Origin: CAVXYG01 sp963766005
GTDB taxonomy: Bacteria; Actinomycetota; Actinomycetes; S36-B12; GCA-2699445
Direction of reading: 5' to 3'
Length of the DNA: 64,000 nt
NCBI GenBank assembly: GCA_963766005.1
Contig: CAVXYG010000008.1
Coordinates: 1 to 64,000, forward strand
Positions 9,906-18,225 of this stretch are shown piece after piece (the first letter of the stretch is position 1; every line of letters begins with the position of its first letter). The notes under the pieces were generated by a model, which was not told the origin of the DNA, made no database searches, and worked only from the letters and a program-made list of their open reading frames with translations. The position numbers and the translations under genes were made by a program.

Positions 9906-11086
9906 GTGTCTGGGATCGCGTGGTGGGGCAGCAGGACCTGGTGGCCTCCTTGCAGCACACGGTGGCGGCCGCCCACGCAGAAGACCGCGATGGTCGCGGC
10001 GATGCCCGCCGGGCGATGACCCACGCCTGGCTCATCACGGGCCCTCCCGGCTCCGGTCGCTCCGTGCTCGCCGAGGCCTTCGCCGCCGCGCTGCAATGCC
10101 CCGACGGCGGGTGCGGCTCCTGTCCCGACTGCCGACAGTCCCGTGCCGACTCCCATCCCGCCACCAGGGTCGTGCGCGCCGACAGGCTGTCCTACGGCGT
10201 GGACGACGCGAAATCCCTCATCTCCTACGCGGCGGTGAAGCCGCAGGGCAATCATCGGCGCATCATCGTGCTGCAGGACGCCGACCGGTTGACCGAGACG
10301 GCGGCGAATGCGCTGCTGAAGGCGCTGGAGGAGCCGCCGCCGCGGGTTGTCTGGCTGCTGTGCACTCCCAGTACCGAGGATGTGCTCCCCACCATCCGAT
10401 CGCGGACCCGGTGGATCAACCTGGTGACGCCCACGGTCGCCGAGGTCGCGGCCTTCCTCGTCGCCCGTGACGGCGTCGAGCCAGCGATGGCCGCCTTCGC
10501 GGCGCGGTCCAGCCAGGGGCACATCGGCCGGGCGCGCGCGCTGGCCACCACCGAGGAGGTGCGGCGGCACCGGAGCCAGGTCCTGGCGGTGACACGCCGC
10601 GTCGCGACGCTCGGCGGGTGCTTCGCGTCGGCCGCAGACCTCGTGGACTCCGCCAAGGACGTCGCGGAGACCCTCGCCGCGCTGCGCGATGCCGAGGAGG
10701 AGGCCGACCTCCTGGCCGGGTACGGTGCCGGCGCGGAGGGCGTGGGCCGGGCGAAAGTGGAGTCCCTGGCCCGGGGTGCGCTGCGGGAACTGCGCGATGC
10801 GCAGAAGAAGCGGCGGACGCGGGTGGTGCGCGACGAGTTGGACCGGGATCTGGTCGATCTGCTGGGCTACTACCGCGACGTGCTCGCCGCCCAGGTGGGC
10901 GCGGGCGTGGAGCTGGTCAACGAGGAGGACCGGCCGCGCATCGAATCGCTGGCCGCATCGTCGACTCCGGAAGCCACCGTCGGTCGGATGCAGGCCATCG
11001 ATGAGGCGCGCCTGGCCTTGTCCTCCAACGTCGCCCCGCTGGTGGCGCTGGAGTCGATGACCGTGAAGCTGTCCGGCAAGCTGTGA
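9902..11086 (+). CDS. holB: DNA polymerase III subunit delta'
   Basis: Clamp-loader subunit (394 aa) that helps load the beta clamp. The N-terminus reads WDRVVGQQDLVASLQHTV. The Walker A-like loop is GPPGSGRSVL, with Arg in place of the Walker lysine, as expected for the non-hydrolysing delta'. A four-cysteine zinc cluster is in CPDGGCGSCPDCRQ. The Walker B/sensor region is RRIIVLQDADRLTETAANAL, then LKALEEPPPRVVWLLC. It overlaps tmk by four bases and ends 7 bp from the convergent gene at 11094. Confidence 0.93.
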   Translation: MSVWDRVVGQQDLVASLQHTVAAAHAEDRDGRGDARRAMTHAWLITGPPGSGRSVLAEAFAAALQCPDGGCGSCPDCRQSRADSHPATRVVRADRLSYGVDDAKSLISYAAVKPQGNHRRIIVLQDADRLTETAANALLKALEEPPPRVVWLLCTPSTEDVLPTIRSRTRWINLVTPTVAEVAAFLVARDGVEPAMAAFAARSSQGHIGRARALATTEEVRRHRSQVLAVTRRVATLGGCFASAADLVDSAKDVAETLAALRDAEEEADLLAGYGAGAEGVGRAKVESLARGALRELRDAQKKRRTRVVRDELDRDLVDLLGYYRDVLAAQVGAGVELVNEEDRPRIESLAASSTPEATVGRMQAIDEARLALSSNVAPLVALESMTVKLSGKL

Positions 11087-11093
11087 CGCAGGA

Positions 11094-11972
11094 TCAGGTC
11101 CACGCGCGCGAAGCGCTCTCCAGACCGGCCGCGTAGGCGTGCAGATCAGTGATGGCCGGCCGCAGTGTTGCACTGGGTCCGCCTCCCAGCGACGGCGCGG
11201 CTGAGAGGGTGATGACGGCTTCGAGCAGCTCCTGGTAGGCACTGGCGCCGTCCCGCAGGCGCATGGTCAGGGCGTTGATGGAGATCTGGGCGGATTGGGC
11301 AGCCGGGCTGCCCGGCAGCTGCTCGATGATGCGCTGCATGGACCGGATCCGTTCCACGAGGGCGTTCAGCCCGGGCGCCGTGGCGGCGTCCGCCACGCGG
11401 ATCTGATCGGCTGCCTCCGGCTGCAGCTGCTCAACCGACGGCAGCAGTTCCAGAATGTGCAGCCGGAGCCCGGTCACGAGCGCGGCGGACTCCGACCCGG
11501 GGCTGCCGGGGGGGAGGGCGGGCGGCGGAGCGACGATGGCCGGCGGGGGCGTGGGCTCCTGCAACCCCTTCAACCTGCTGCTGGACTTGATCGCCTGCCA
11601 GGCGCCGATCACCACGGCGCTGCCGCCGAGCACGGCGATCGGGGCCTCGCCCGGGATCCCGTCCAGCGTCGAGGCCGCGACCGCAGCCCCGCCGATGATG
11701 CCGGCGGTCCCGGCGACGAACCTCGCCCGCAGCGCCAATGCCCGGGAGCGGTAGCTGGACATGGCGGTGCGGTACCGGTTCTCGCGGTGCTGGCGTTCGA
11801 TGTCGACCGCATCCGGACGTGCCCCGCGGTTGGAGCGCCAGCCCCGATAGAAGGAAGCGGCAGCGCGCGCGGCAGCAGCCGCGGAACCGCCCAGCGATTC
11901 CGCCCGCCGATTGGGCGGGCCGCCGGGCGGTGGCGGCACTGAGGGGGGGTTGGGTCCCCGCGACGGCGCCAT
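11094..11972 (-). CDS. Actinobacterial membrane protein of unknown function, possibly PspM-like
   Basis: 292 aa. A proline-rich N-terminus (NPPSVPPPPGGPPNRR) and a basic stretch (SFYRGWRSNRGARPD) are followed by two hydrophobic segments (FVAGTAGIIGGAAVAAS and APIAVLGGSAVVIGAWQAI). A proline-rich linker and an alpha-helical C-terminal domain (LRLHILELLPSVEQL, then RIRSMQRIIEQLP) complete it. This layout resembles actinobacterial phage-shock membrane proteins (PspM), but I see no diagnostic motif and no pspA nearby. The ATG at 11972 has a TACTGT -10 box (11979-11984) six bases upstream and no Shine-Dalgarno sequence. Confidence 0.55.
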   Translation of the reverse strand: MAPSRGPNPPSVPPPPGGPPNRRAESLGGSAAAAARAAASFYRGWRSNRGARPDAVDIERQHRENRYRTAMSSYRSRALALRARFVAGTAGIIGGAAVAASTLDGIPGEAPIAVLGGSAVVIGAWQAIKSSSRLKGLQEPTPPPAIVAPPPALPPGSPGSESAALVTGLRLHILELLPSVEQLQPEAADQIRVADAATAPGLNALVERIRSMQRIIEQLPGSPAAQSAQISINALTMRLRDGASAYQELLEAVITLSAAPSLGGGPSATLRPAITDLHAYAAGLESASRAWT

Positions 11973-12051
11973 GCTTCCACAGTAACGGCGTGCGGGCGGC
12001 CGCGACCATGCCGCGAGGGTTTGCCACACTGGTGCGGTTGGGGGTGGACGG

Positions 12052-13560
12052 ATGAGGATCGCCGCGCTGATCGCCGCGGTTGGGTTGCTGGCGGGATGCT
12101 CCGCCGCAGCCGAGCCGGAGCCGCCGCCGTTGCCGTCCGCCGGGCAGCAGATCCCCGCGGAGCTGGCGCAGTACTACGAGCAGGACCTGCGGTGGAGCGG
12201 TTGCGGTGGCGGGTTCGAGTGCGCCACGCTGCGGGTGCCCGTCGACTACGACGACCCGGAGGCCTCGGGCGAGTTCGCGCTGGAGGTCCTGCGGCTGCCG
12301 GCCGGCGGCGATCGGCTGGGCGCGCTGGTGGTCAACCCCGGCGGACCTGGCGGCAGCGGTGTGGACTATGCCCGCGCGGCACGCATCATCGTGTCGGAGG
12401 ACGTGCAGCAGGCCTACGACATCGTCGGTTTCGACCCGCGCGGAATCGGTGCCAGCGACCCCGTCGACTGCCTGACCGACGAGGGGCTCGACGCCCTCAT
12501 CGCCACCGACCCCAGGCCGGCTACCCCTGCCCAGGAGCAGGAGCTGATCGCCGTGACCGGCGAGGTCGGTGCAGCCTGCGCGCGGCGGTCCCCGGAGACG
12601 TTCGGTTGGGTGGATACCCGCTCGAGCGCCCGGGACCTGGACATCCTGCGCGCCGCGCTGGGGCAGGAGCGGTTGGACTACCTCGGCAAGTCGTACGGCA
12701 CCGCCCTCGGCTCGGTGTACGCCGAGCAGTTCCCGGGCAACGTCGGACGGTTCGTGCTCGACGGCGCTCTGCCCGTGGACCTGTCCAGCGGGGAGATCTC
12801 GCGCGGCCAGGCGGCCGGGTTCGAACTGGCGCTGCAGCGCTTCGTCGCCGACTGCCTCACCCGATCCGACTGCCCGCTGGCGGCATCGACGGTCCCGGAC
12901 GGCGTCGCCGAGATCGGTGGCTTCCTCAGCGGCCTCGAGGCGAGCCCGCTGCCGGCCGACGGCGGGCGGGAACTCACCGAAGCACTGGGGGCGACGGCCG
13001 TCCTGTACTTCCTGTACTTCCCGCCCAACGACTGGACACTGCTGCGCCAGGGACTGGCCGACGGCTTCGCCGGGGACGGCTCGCTGCTGCTGGCGATGCT
13101 GGACCAGCGGCTGGAGCGCAATTCGGTGACCGGGGAATACCGCACCAACGCGCAAGAGGCCTTCTACGCGGTGAGCTGCCTGGACCGCCCTGCCAGCACC
13201 CTGGAGGAGATCGCCCAGCAGGCCGACACCTGGGCGTCGGAGTCGCCGACGTTCGGGCCCTACCTGGCCTGGAGCGATGCGGTCTGCGCACAGTGGCCGG
13301 TGCCGGCGGTGACCGAGCCCCGAACAGTGTCTGCCGAGGGAGCCGGACCCGTGCTGGTGGTGTCGACGCAGTACGACCCCGCCACACCCTACGAGTGGGG
13401 AGTCCGGATGGCCGACGGCTTCGCCGATGCCTCGCTCGTGTCGTTCAACGGCGATGGGCACACGGCGTACCGCAACGGATCGGCCTGCGTGGACGACGTG
13501 GTGGACGCCTACCTGTTGGCGGGCGAGGTCCCCGGCGAGGATCCGCGCTGCGGCTACTGA
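12052..13560 (+). CDS. Secreted lipoprotein alpha/beta hydrolase (tripeptidyl aminopeptidase family)
   Basis: 502 aa. The lipoprotein signal peptide MRIAALIAAVGLLAGCSAAA has lipobox LAGC, so it is anchored outside the membrane. The oxyanion/HGG-like region is VVNPGGPGGSGVDYA, and GFDPRGIGASDPVDC is typical of the SlpD/Tap peptidase family. The nucleophile elbow is GKSYGT (Ser). The acid is in STQYDPATPYEWG and the histidine in FNGDGHTAYRNGSACVDDVV, within the family's C-terminal domain. It likely trims N-terminal tripeptides from secreted peptides. It stands alone and is convergent with the RDD gene 14 bp away. Confidence 0.9.
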   Translation: MRIAALIAAVGLLAGCSAAAEPEPPPLPSAGQQIPAELAQYYEQDLRWSGCGGGFECATLRVPVDYDDPEASGEFALEVLRLPAGGDRLGALVVNPGGPGGSGVDYARAARIIVSEDVQQAYDIVGFDPRGIGASDPVDCLTDEGLDALIATDPRPATPAQEQELIAVTGEVGAACARRSPETFGWVDTRSSARDLDILRAALGQERLDYLGKSYGTALGSVYAEQFPGNVGRFVLDGALPVDLSSGEISRGQAAGFELALQRFVADCLTRSDCPLAASTVPDGVAEIGGFLSGLEASPLPADGGRELTEALGATAVLYFLYFPPNDWTLLRQGLADGFAGDGSLLLAMLDQRLERNSVTGEYRTNAQEAFYAVSCLDRPASTLEEIAQQADTWASESPTFGPYLAWSDAVCAQWPVPAVTEPRTVSAEGAGPVLVVSTQYDPATPYEWGVRMADGFADASLVSFNGDGHTAYRNGSACVDDVVDAYLLAGEVPGEDPRCGY

Positions 13561-13574
13561 GGCGCGACCGCGTC

Positions 13575-14795
13575 TCAGGCCGCGCCCCCGCCGGGATCGG
13601 TGCGGTGCCCGGGCGAGGGCAAGACCTCATCGTCGGCGCCGCGGCGCGCCAGCCACGCCGTGAGCGGTGCCGGCAGTTCCGCGGGGCGATCGCCCCAGTC
13701 GTAGACCTCGCATGTCCCGGCAGCGATGTCGTGCCACGTCAGGCGGCGCGGGCTGAAGAGCACGAGGAGTACGCCGATCCCGAGGGTGAGAAACGAGATC
13801 GGCAGGACGAGCGTGCGCACCGCCGCTTCCCCGCTGGTGATCGGGTCGCCGTCGGCCTGCAGGATCCGCAGACCGATCACGCCTTTGCCGACGGTGCGCC
13901 CGGTCAAGGCCAAGCCGATCCACCAGTAGCTGAAGCACCACAGCCAGAACAGCACGACCTTGGCCCAGCCGGCGTCGAAGATCCCGGGCAGCGTGATGCC
14001 GAGGTTGCTGCCGATCCAGGCGAGGCCGGCCGTGCCCAGGGTGAACGCCCAGAAGGTGATGGTGGCGTCGATGGCGAAGGCGGCGACCCGGGAGACAGGT
14101 CCGGCGTACCGGCCGGTGACCTCCGCCCGTCCCTCCTCATTGACCGTCCCCTCTTCCTGCAGTTTCGCCGGACCCGTCGGCCGGGTCGTGGGGTCGCGCC
14201 GCGTCAGGCGGTAGGCGGAGTGCTCGATCACGGTGTCGAGGCCGACCATCGTGCGCCGCGCCACGTCGAGCACGGAGCCCGCGACGGCACCGGTGGATTC
14301 GGCGACGATGTCCGCGATGCCGGCACGGTCCGCGACGGTCTGGATATCCACCCGCGCCATGAGCCGATCGACGTCTACCCGGTCGAGCAGCCGATCGATG
14401 TCCACCCGGTCGAGGAGCCGGTCCGGTGTGACCCGGTCGAGCAGGGCGTTGGGGTCCACGCGGGCCAGCAGGGCGTTGGGGTCCACGCGGGCCAGCAGGG
14501 CGTCGACATCGACGTCGGCAAGGACCGCGTCGAGGTCCACCGTCGCGAGTACGGCGTCGAGGTCGACGCGTTCCAGGAGCGCCTGCACGTCCACGTCGGC
14601 GAGGGCGGCGTTGAGGTCGACCCGTTGGAGGAGCGCGTTGAGGTCGATGCCCTCGAGCACCTCGTCGATGTCGACCGCTTCGACGCTCTTCGTGGCCAAC
14701 CAGGCCAACGGCCGCGGACGGCCGCGCTCATCGGCCATCGCCGCACCGACCAGCACGAGCAGCAGTGCGAGGTTCCCGCGCGCGCCCATGGACAT
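13575..14795 (-). CDS. RDD-family membrane protein with N-terminal nonapeptide repeats
   Basis: 406 aa. The N-terminal hydrophobic segment (NLALLLVLVGAAMA) is followed by 13 tandem nine-residue repeats of the type DVDALLARV (residues 42-158), then a linker and an RDD domain with three TM segments. RDD signatures are AGPVSRVAAFAIDATI (Arg-Asp), ALTGRTVGKGVIGLRIL and SPRRLTWHDIAAGTCEVYDW. RDD proteins are integral membrane proteins, some linked to ion exchange; this one's role is unknown. The ATG at 14795 has a TACAGT -10 box six bases upstream. The first 23 codons and upstream DNA are duplicated at 50.9-51.2 kb. Confidence 0.85.
   Translation of the reverse strand: MSMGARGNLALLLVLVGAAMADERGRPRPLAWLATKSVEAVDIDEVLEGIDLNALLQRVDLNAALADVDVQALLERVDLDAVLATVDLDAVLADVDVDALLARVDPNALLARVDPNALLDRVTPDRLLDRVDIDRLLDRVDVDRLMARVDIQTVADRAGIADIVAESTGAVAGSVLDVARRTMVGLDTVIEHSAYRLTRRDPTTRPTGPAKLQEEGTVNEEGRAEVTGRYAGPVSRVAAFAIDATITFWAFTLGTAGLAWIGSNLGITLPGIFDAGWAKVVLFWLWCFSYWWIGLALTGRTVGKGVIGLRILQADGDPITSGEAAVRTLVLPISFLTLGIGVLLVLFSPRRLTWHDIAAGTCEVYDWGDRPAELPAPLTAWLARRGADDEVLPSPGHRTDPGGGAA
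14322..14672 (-). repeat. 13 tandem 27-bp repeats encoding DxxALLxRV nonapeptides
   Basis: Inside the RDD gene, thirteen nine-codon units follow the pattern D-[ILVP]-[DNQ]-x-[LVA]-L-x-x-V, including DLNALLQRV, DVQALLERV, DLDAVLATV, DVDALLARV, DPNALLDRV and DVDRLMARV. The phase is kept throughout, with a single T-for-D start in unit 10. It would fold as a repetitive amphipathic helical or solenoid segment. Confidence 0.9.
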
Positions 14796-14801
14796 GCTTC
14801 G

Positions 14802-14807
14802 ACTGTA
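14802..14807 (-). promoter_or_regulatory. -10 box (TACAGT) of the RDD gene
   Basis: Reading the minus strand, TACAGT is six bases before the ATG at 14795. The duplicated copy at 50,991-50,996 has CACCGT instead, so that copy has lost the consensus TA. Confidence 0.55.
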
Positions 14808-14960
14808 GTGAGGGGAGGCAGCGTCCCGGGGTGGTTCGGGGGAGCCGAGGCAGGTGCGGGCGCGGTCCAGGGACGGCGGCCGTGCGGGGGAGGCGCCACG
14901 TCGCGAGCTTCTCCCGCCGAGCGCCCGTGCACCGTCGTGGGCGCGGCCCTCGGCCGCCCT

Positions 14961-15033
14961 GCTGCCTTGGCTCAGCCGGCCAGAGCGACGCACTCGACCT
15001 GCGTAGGTCGTCGGTTGGATCCCGACAGGGGCT
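14961..15033 (+). pseudogene. Decayed tRNA-Thr gene
   Basis: It aligns base by base with the intact tRNA-Thr at 51,132-51,205. The D arm and anticodon stem are kept (GAGCGACGCACTCG, TGCGTAGGTCGTCGG). The anticodon loop has changed from CTCGTAA to CTCGACC. The T loop has changed from TTCGATT to TTGGATC, losing the universal TTC. The 3' acceptor strand has lost a base, so the acceptor stem no longer pairs. I do not expect a functional tRNA. Confidence 0.8.
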
Positions 15034-15267
15034 CCGCGCGGGATCCGTTGCGGGGCAGCGCGTGCTGCGGTCGCAGGTCCCACCAGCGGCGCCCCGTCCG
15101 GTGGGGCCGCCGGCGAGGGAGCAGGTCGTGTTCGACGCCGAGGCCGCTGTGCCCGCTCTCGCCTGTCGAGGTGCCGCCAGTGCTGAGCGCGAAGTCGTCA
15201 CCGCGTTGAACCGCCAGGGTCCGGGGCACCAGGGTCCGTCCGCAACGGCGCGCCTCGGTCGTCGGGG

Positions 15268-15936
15268 CTACCCCGCTACCAGCGCCCGTTCGAGCCCGTC
15301 GAGGATGAGTTCGAGGCCGAAGTCGAACTCGTCGGCGTAGTTGTAGCCGGGCTGCAGCACATAGCCGTTGGTGAACTCGGCGAGGTGCGGGTACTGGTCG
15401 GCGGGCAGGTCGGCGATCAGACCACGGGCAAGTGCCTGCGTCTCGGCGGGACTGTCGAAGGGGAGCGTGATCTCCTCATGGGCGAAGCCGTAGGTGTAGG
15501 CGTCGATGAGTGCGTAGGCGTGCCCGGTCATCGCCAGCGAGAACCCGGCCGTCCGCAGGCACCCCAGGACGACGTCGTGGTGTCGCAGGTTCGCCGGGCC
15601 GGGGTTGCGCCGCGCCTCCATGAGGCTGATCGCCCACGCATGCCTGAGCAGCGCGGAACGCATGGACCGTGCCCGCTGCCTGAGGGCCGGCTTCCACCCA
15701 TCATCGGGGGATGGGGTCTCGATCTCGGCGTAGACCAGATCGACCATGGCATCGAGGATGTCCTCTTTGCCCGAGACGTGGTGGTACAGCGACATGGCCT
15801 CCACATCGAGGATGCGCGCCAGTCGCCTCATCGTCAGAGCGCTGAGGCCCTCGCTGTCGGCCAGCCCGACAGCGGCTGCCAGCGCACGCTCCCGGGTCAG
15901 GGGCTTCCTGGCCGCCGGGGCGTTGCGTCTCGGCAC
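15268..15936 (-). CDS. TetR/AcrR-family repressor (TetR_C_1 type)
   Basis: 222 aa DNA-binding regulator. The N-terminal helix-turn-helix is LTMRRLARILDVEAMSLYHH followed by SGKEDILDAMVDLVY. The C-terminal ligand-binding part (YALIDAYTYGFAHEEI, then NYADEFDFGLELILDGLE) is that of tetracycline-repressor-like PF02909 members. The GTG at 15936 follows a TAAGGT -10 box six bases upstream, which is embedded in a perfect palindrome (15944-15958), so autorepression is likely. No drug-efflux gene is adjacent; the target may be elsewhere. Confidence 0.88.
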   Translation of the reverse strand: MPRRNAPAARKPLTRERALAAAVGLADSEGLSALTMRRLARILDVEAMSLYHHVSGKEDILDAMVDLVYAEIETPSPDDGWKPALRQRARSMRSALLRHAWAISLMEARRNPGPANLRHHDVVLGCLRTAGFSLAMTGHAYALIDAYTYGFAHEEITLPFDSPAETQALARGLIADLPADQYPHLAEFTNGYVLQPGYNYADEFDFGLELILDGLERALVAG

Positions 15937-15943
15937 TTGGCGA

Positions 15944-15958
15944 CCTTACGTCGTAAGG
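15944..15958. promoter_or_regulatory. Palindromic operator of the TetR gene at 15936
   Basis: CCTTACG-T-CGTAAGG is a perfect 7-bp inverted repeat with a one-base centre. It overlaps the predicted -10 box of the tetR gene and starts 8 bp upstream of its GTG. Half-sites like CTTACG/CGTAAG are typical for TetR-family operators. Confidence 0.7.
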
Positions 15959-16366
15959 CATGCTCTGGGCAACCACCGACGCTCTGGCATGGTCGGCTCG
16001 ATGGCCCCGGTCGGCGCTGCAAGGGATATCGGGCAGGGCGATCCTTTGCGCCCTGCCCTCAACAACGCCCGTAGCCGCCGCACGCCGAACACCCGGGGCG
16101 TGATTCCTTCGGTTGGTGGGTCAGACGGATAGGGCGGTGATGGGGCTGCTGCTGGTTCCTCCTCGGCGGGGGTGGTGGCGGTCAGGGTGAGGCGGGCGGG
16201 CCTTGGCCGGGGCATCCGCACCCCGCACGCCGCGCGGGGCGGGATGAGTCGCGGGGCGGGTCGCTCCATGCGTCCTTCGCGGCGAGGTGGGGCACAGTCC
16301 CTGCGCGGGTTGGGGAGTGCATGGCCGCGCCCTTGGGCGTGTCTGGCCTGTGCCAGCATGGGGTGC
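15959..16366. other. Intergenic region with a 10-bp stem hairpin
   Basis: No convincing gene is seen. It holds a perfect inverted repeat, GGGCAGGGCG (16031-16040) and CGCCCTGCCC (16049-16058), with an 8-base loop. No T-run follows on either strand, so it is not a clear intrinsic terminator. The rest is GC-rich spacer before the DinB gene. Confidence 0.5.
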
Positions 16367-16930
16367 ATGGCGACGTGGAGCGAGCTCCTGCGTGACCAGT
16401 TCGAGTGGCATTGGGAGCACCAGCTTCGTTCGCGCCTCGCGGGATTGACTGACGAGGAGTACCTCTGGGAGCCGGTCGCGGGTGCGTGGAGTGTGCGACC
16501 TCGGGGAACAGCCACCACCTCGATGGCGGCCGGCGCTGAGGACCTGGTCATCGACTGGGAGTATCCGGAACCGAGTCCGGCGCCCTTCACGACGATCGCC
16601 TGGCGGCTCGGCCATGTGATCGTCGGTGTCCTCGGGATGCGCAACGCGGCCCACTTCGGCCGCGAGCCGGTGGACTACGCGACCTTCTCCTACGCGGCCA
16701 CCGCGGCCGGGGCACTGGCGCAGTTGGACGATGAGCTCACAGTGTGGCTCGAGGGTGTCCGAAGGTTGGACGACGAGGGTTTGGGTCGGCTCTGCGGCCC
16801 CGCGGAGGGGCCCTTCGCCGACGCGCCGATGGCCGCTCTGGTGCTGCATATCCACCGGGAGTTGATCCACCACCTCGCTGAGGTGTCCTTGCTGCGAGAC
16901 CTCTACGCTCACACAAAGGTGAATCCGTGA
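16367..16930 (+). CDS. DinB-family protein
   Basis: 187 aa. DinB four-helix-bundle proteins bind a metal through three histidines and include thiol-dependent transferases and hydrolases. The N-terminus reads WSELLRDQFEWHWEHQLRSR. Family landmarks follow: GLTDEEYLWEPVAGAWSVRP, FTTIAWRLGHVIVGVLGMRN (first His) and ALVLHIHRELIHHLAEVSLL (the C-terminal His pair). The start could also be the ATG at 16358. No operon partner is evident and the specific reaction is unknown. Confidence 0.85.
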   Translation: MATWSELLRDQFEWHWEHQLRSRLAGLTDEEYLWEPVAGAWSVRPRGTATTSMAAGAEDLVIDWEYPEPSPAPFTTIAWRLGHVIVGVLGMRNAAHFGREPVDYATFSYAATAAGALAQLDDELTVWLEGVRRLDDEGLGRLCGPAEGPFADAPMAALVLHIHRELIHHLAEVSLLRDLYAHTKVNP

Positions 16931-17155
16931 AGGCGGATGCCGGTGGCGTCCGGCCGACTGGCCGCGTCGCTGCGAGTCGGATATCCGCAGGGTCCGAGGA
17001 GTCCCACGAAGCTCAGTAGCGAGTGCGGCAGGAAGCGTCGATGACGCCCCCGACTCGCGGCACTACGCAGCGCCTGTCCGGCTCCTCGTGCAGCGGCGTT
17101 GCTAGGCTCCGAATCCGAGGCACCAGATGCAGCTGGCGCTGGCCGCCAGTGGGGG

Positions 17156-18103
17156 TTAGGCGTCGGTGGTCACGGCGGAGCGATAGGCCTCGACGGTGAC
17201 CCGTACCGCCTCGTCGAGGGGCGTGACAGCGAATGGTCCGAACGCGTCCTGGAATGCCGCGTCGTCGACCACGAAGGGCTGCGACCACTGGTAGAGGATG
17301 TCGAGGGTCTCCTTCGAGATGCGGTGGAAGGGTGCGGCCAGTCGCAGCATCCTGGCGGGTAGGACGCTGGTCTTCTGCGGCGTCGGCAGTGCCTGGTTGA
17401 CGAGCTCGAGGAACTCCCGGCCGGTGACAGCAGGGGCGTGCGGGAGGATCCAGACCCTGCCGTCGGCCTCGTCCCGGGTGCCGAGCACCACGTGGGCCCG
17501 GGCGATGTCGGGTAGGTAGGCGATGGAGTGAGGCGTGTCCAGCGAGGCCGTCCAGCGCAGCGTCCCACCCGTGGCGGCCGGCTTGATCGCCAGGGCGGTG
17601 ATCGCCGAGACGTCTGCCCGGGGGCCGACGTAGTCCGACGCCCGTCCGATCGCCACCCGGATCCGTCCCGAACGGTGAGCGTCGAGCAGGGTCTGGGTCA
17701 TCGCGCGGCGCACCCGGCCCTTGCGGTCGGTGGCCTGCTCCGGGGTGCTCTGCGACATGGGACTGGACCCTGGACCGTAGCCGTAGAGGTTGTCGACCAT
17801 GACGAGCTTCGCGCCGTCGGGGACGGCGTCGAGGACTGTCGCAACCATGGCAGGGAACTCCTGCGGCCAGCGGTGGTACGGGGGCTGGGCAGCGAGGTAG
17901 ACCACGTCGGCTCCCGCCATGGCACGGCGCGCACCCTCGGGGGTGCTGATGTCGGCGGCCGCGCGCTCCACGCCGGCCGGCACGTCCGCGGACCCGGAGC
18001 GGTTGACCGCGCGCACCGCGAGGCCTTGGTCGTGGAGGGCGCGGGCAATGGCGTTGCCGGCACCGCCGGACGCGCCGAGCACGACGTACTGCGTAGGGGC
18101 CAT
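17156..18103 (-). CDS. NAD(P)-binding epimerase/atypical SDR (NmrA-like)
   Basis: 315 aa Rossmann protein. The N-terminus QYVVLGASGGAGNAIARAL holds the GxxGxxG dinucleotide loop. KLVMVDNLYGYGPGS carries the tyrosine seen in epimerase/nucleoside-sugar dehydratase relatives, and SIAYLPDIARAHVVLGT is the usual C-terminal landmark. The start at 18103 is chosen because AGGAG lies six bases upstream; the ATG at 18109 would leave one base of spacing. It is divergent from a TetR gene, and the shared intergenic region has a palindrome, so it is probably that regulator's target. Confidence 0.85.
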   Translation of the reverse strand: MAPTQYVVLGASGGAGNAIARALHDQGLAVRAVNRSGSADVPAGVERAAADISTPEGARRAMAGADVVYLAAQPPYHRWPQEFPAMVATVLDAVPDGAKLVMVDNLYGYGPGSSPMSQSTPEQATDRKGRVRRAMTQTLLDAHRSGRIRVAIGRASDYVGPRADVSAITALAIKPAATGGTLRWTASLDTPHSIAYLPDIARAHVVLGTRDEADGRVWILPHAPAVTGREFLELVNQALPTPQKTSVLPARMLRLAAPFHRISKETLDILYQWSQPFVVDDAAFQDAFGPFAVTPLDEAVRVTVEAYRSAVTTDA

Positions 18104-18142
18104 GGTCATCTCCTGGTCTCGGGGCGCTCCATCTCCAAGCGC

Positions 18143-18153
18143 GAACACTGTTC
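18143..18153. promoter_or_regulatory. Palindromic operator between epimerase and TetR genes
   Basis: GAACA-C-TGTTC is a perfect inverted repeat in the divergent intergenic region, 40 bp upstream of the epimerase ATG. A looser site, TGTT-N5-AACA, lies at 18188-18200, close to the tetR start. Both have the shape of TetR-family operators. Confidence 0.6.
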
Positions 18154-18225
18154 ACAGATTAGGGAATGACCGCCGTTGTGTCAACGGTGTTTGCAGAACA
18201 GTCAGGCGTACGCCATGCTGGGGCC

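Larger units (their letters stand above)
14727..15070. repeat. Duplicated segment, copy A (rdd start, promoter, decayed tRNA)
   Basis: This stretch matches 50,916-51,230 across the first 23 rdd codons (minus strand), the promoter region and GC-rich spacer (shared blocks CTTCTCCCGCCGAG and CTCGGCCGCCCTG), the tRNA and about 30 bases beyond it (CGTTGCGG, GGCAGCG). The two copies are in the same orientation about 36 kb apart and carry several small indels relative to each other. Confidence 0.85.

Noticed and set aside
14322..14672. 27-bp repeats in the RDD gene as a CRISPR-like array
   Set aside because: The units are contiguous codons of one protein with diverged DNA; no spacer structure.
12021..15209. 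Very long plus-strand open frame (over 1000 codons) across the hydrolase and RDD genes
   Set aside because: It is antisense or off-frame to well supported genes and encodes Arg/Gly/Pro-rich sequence without motifs, the usual shadow of high-GC coding DNA.
16031..16058. 10-bp stem hairpin as a transcription terminator
   Set aside because: No T-tract on either strand and no gene ending nearby; reported only as an inverted repeat in the spacer.
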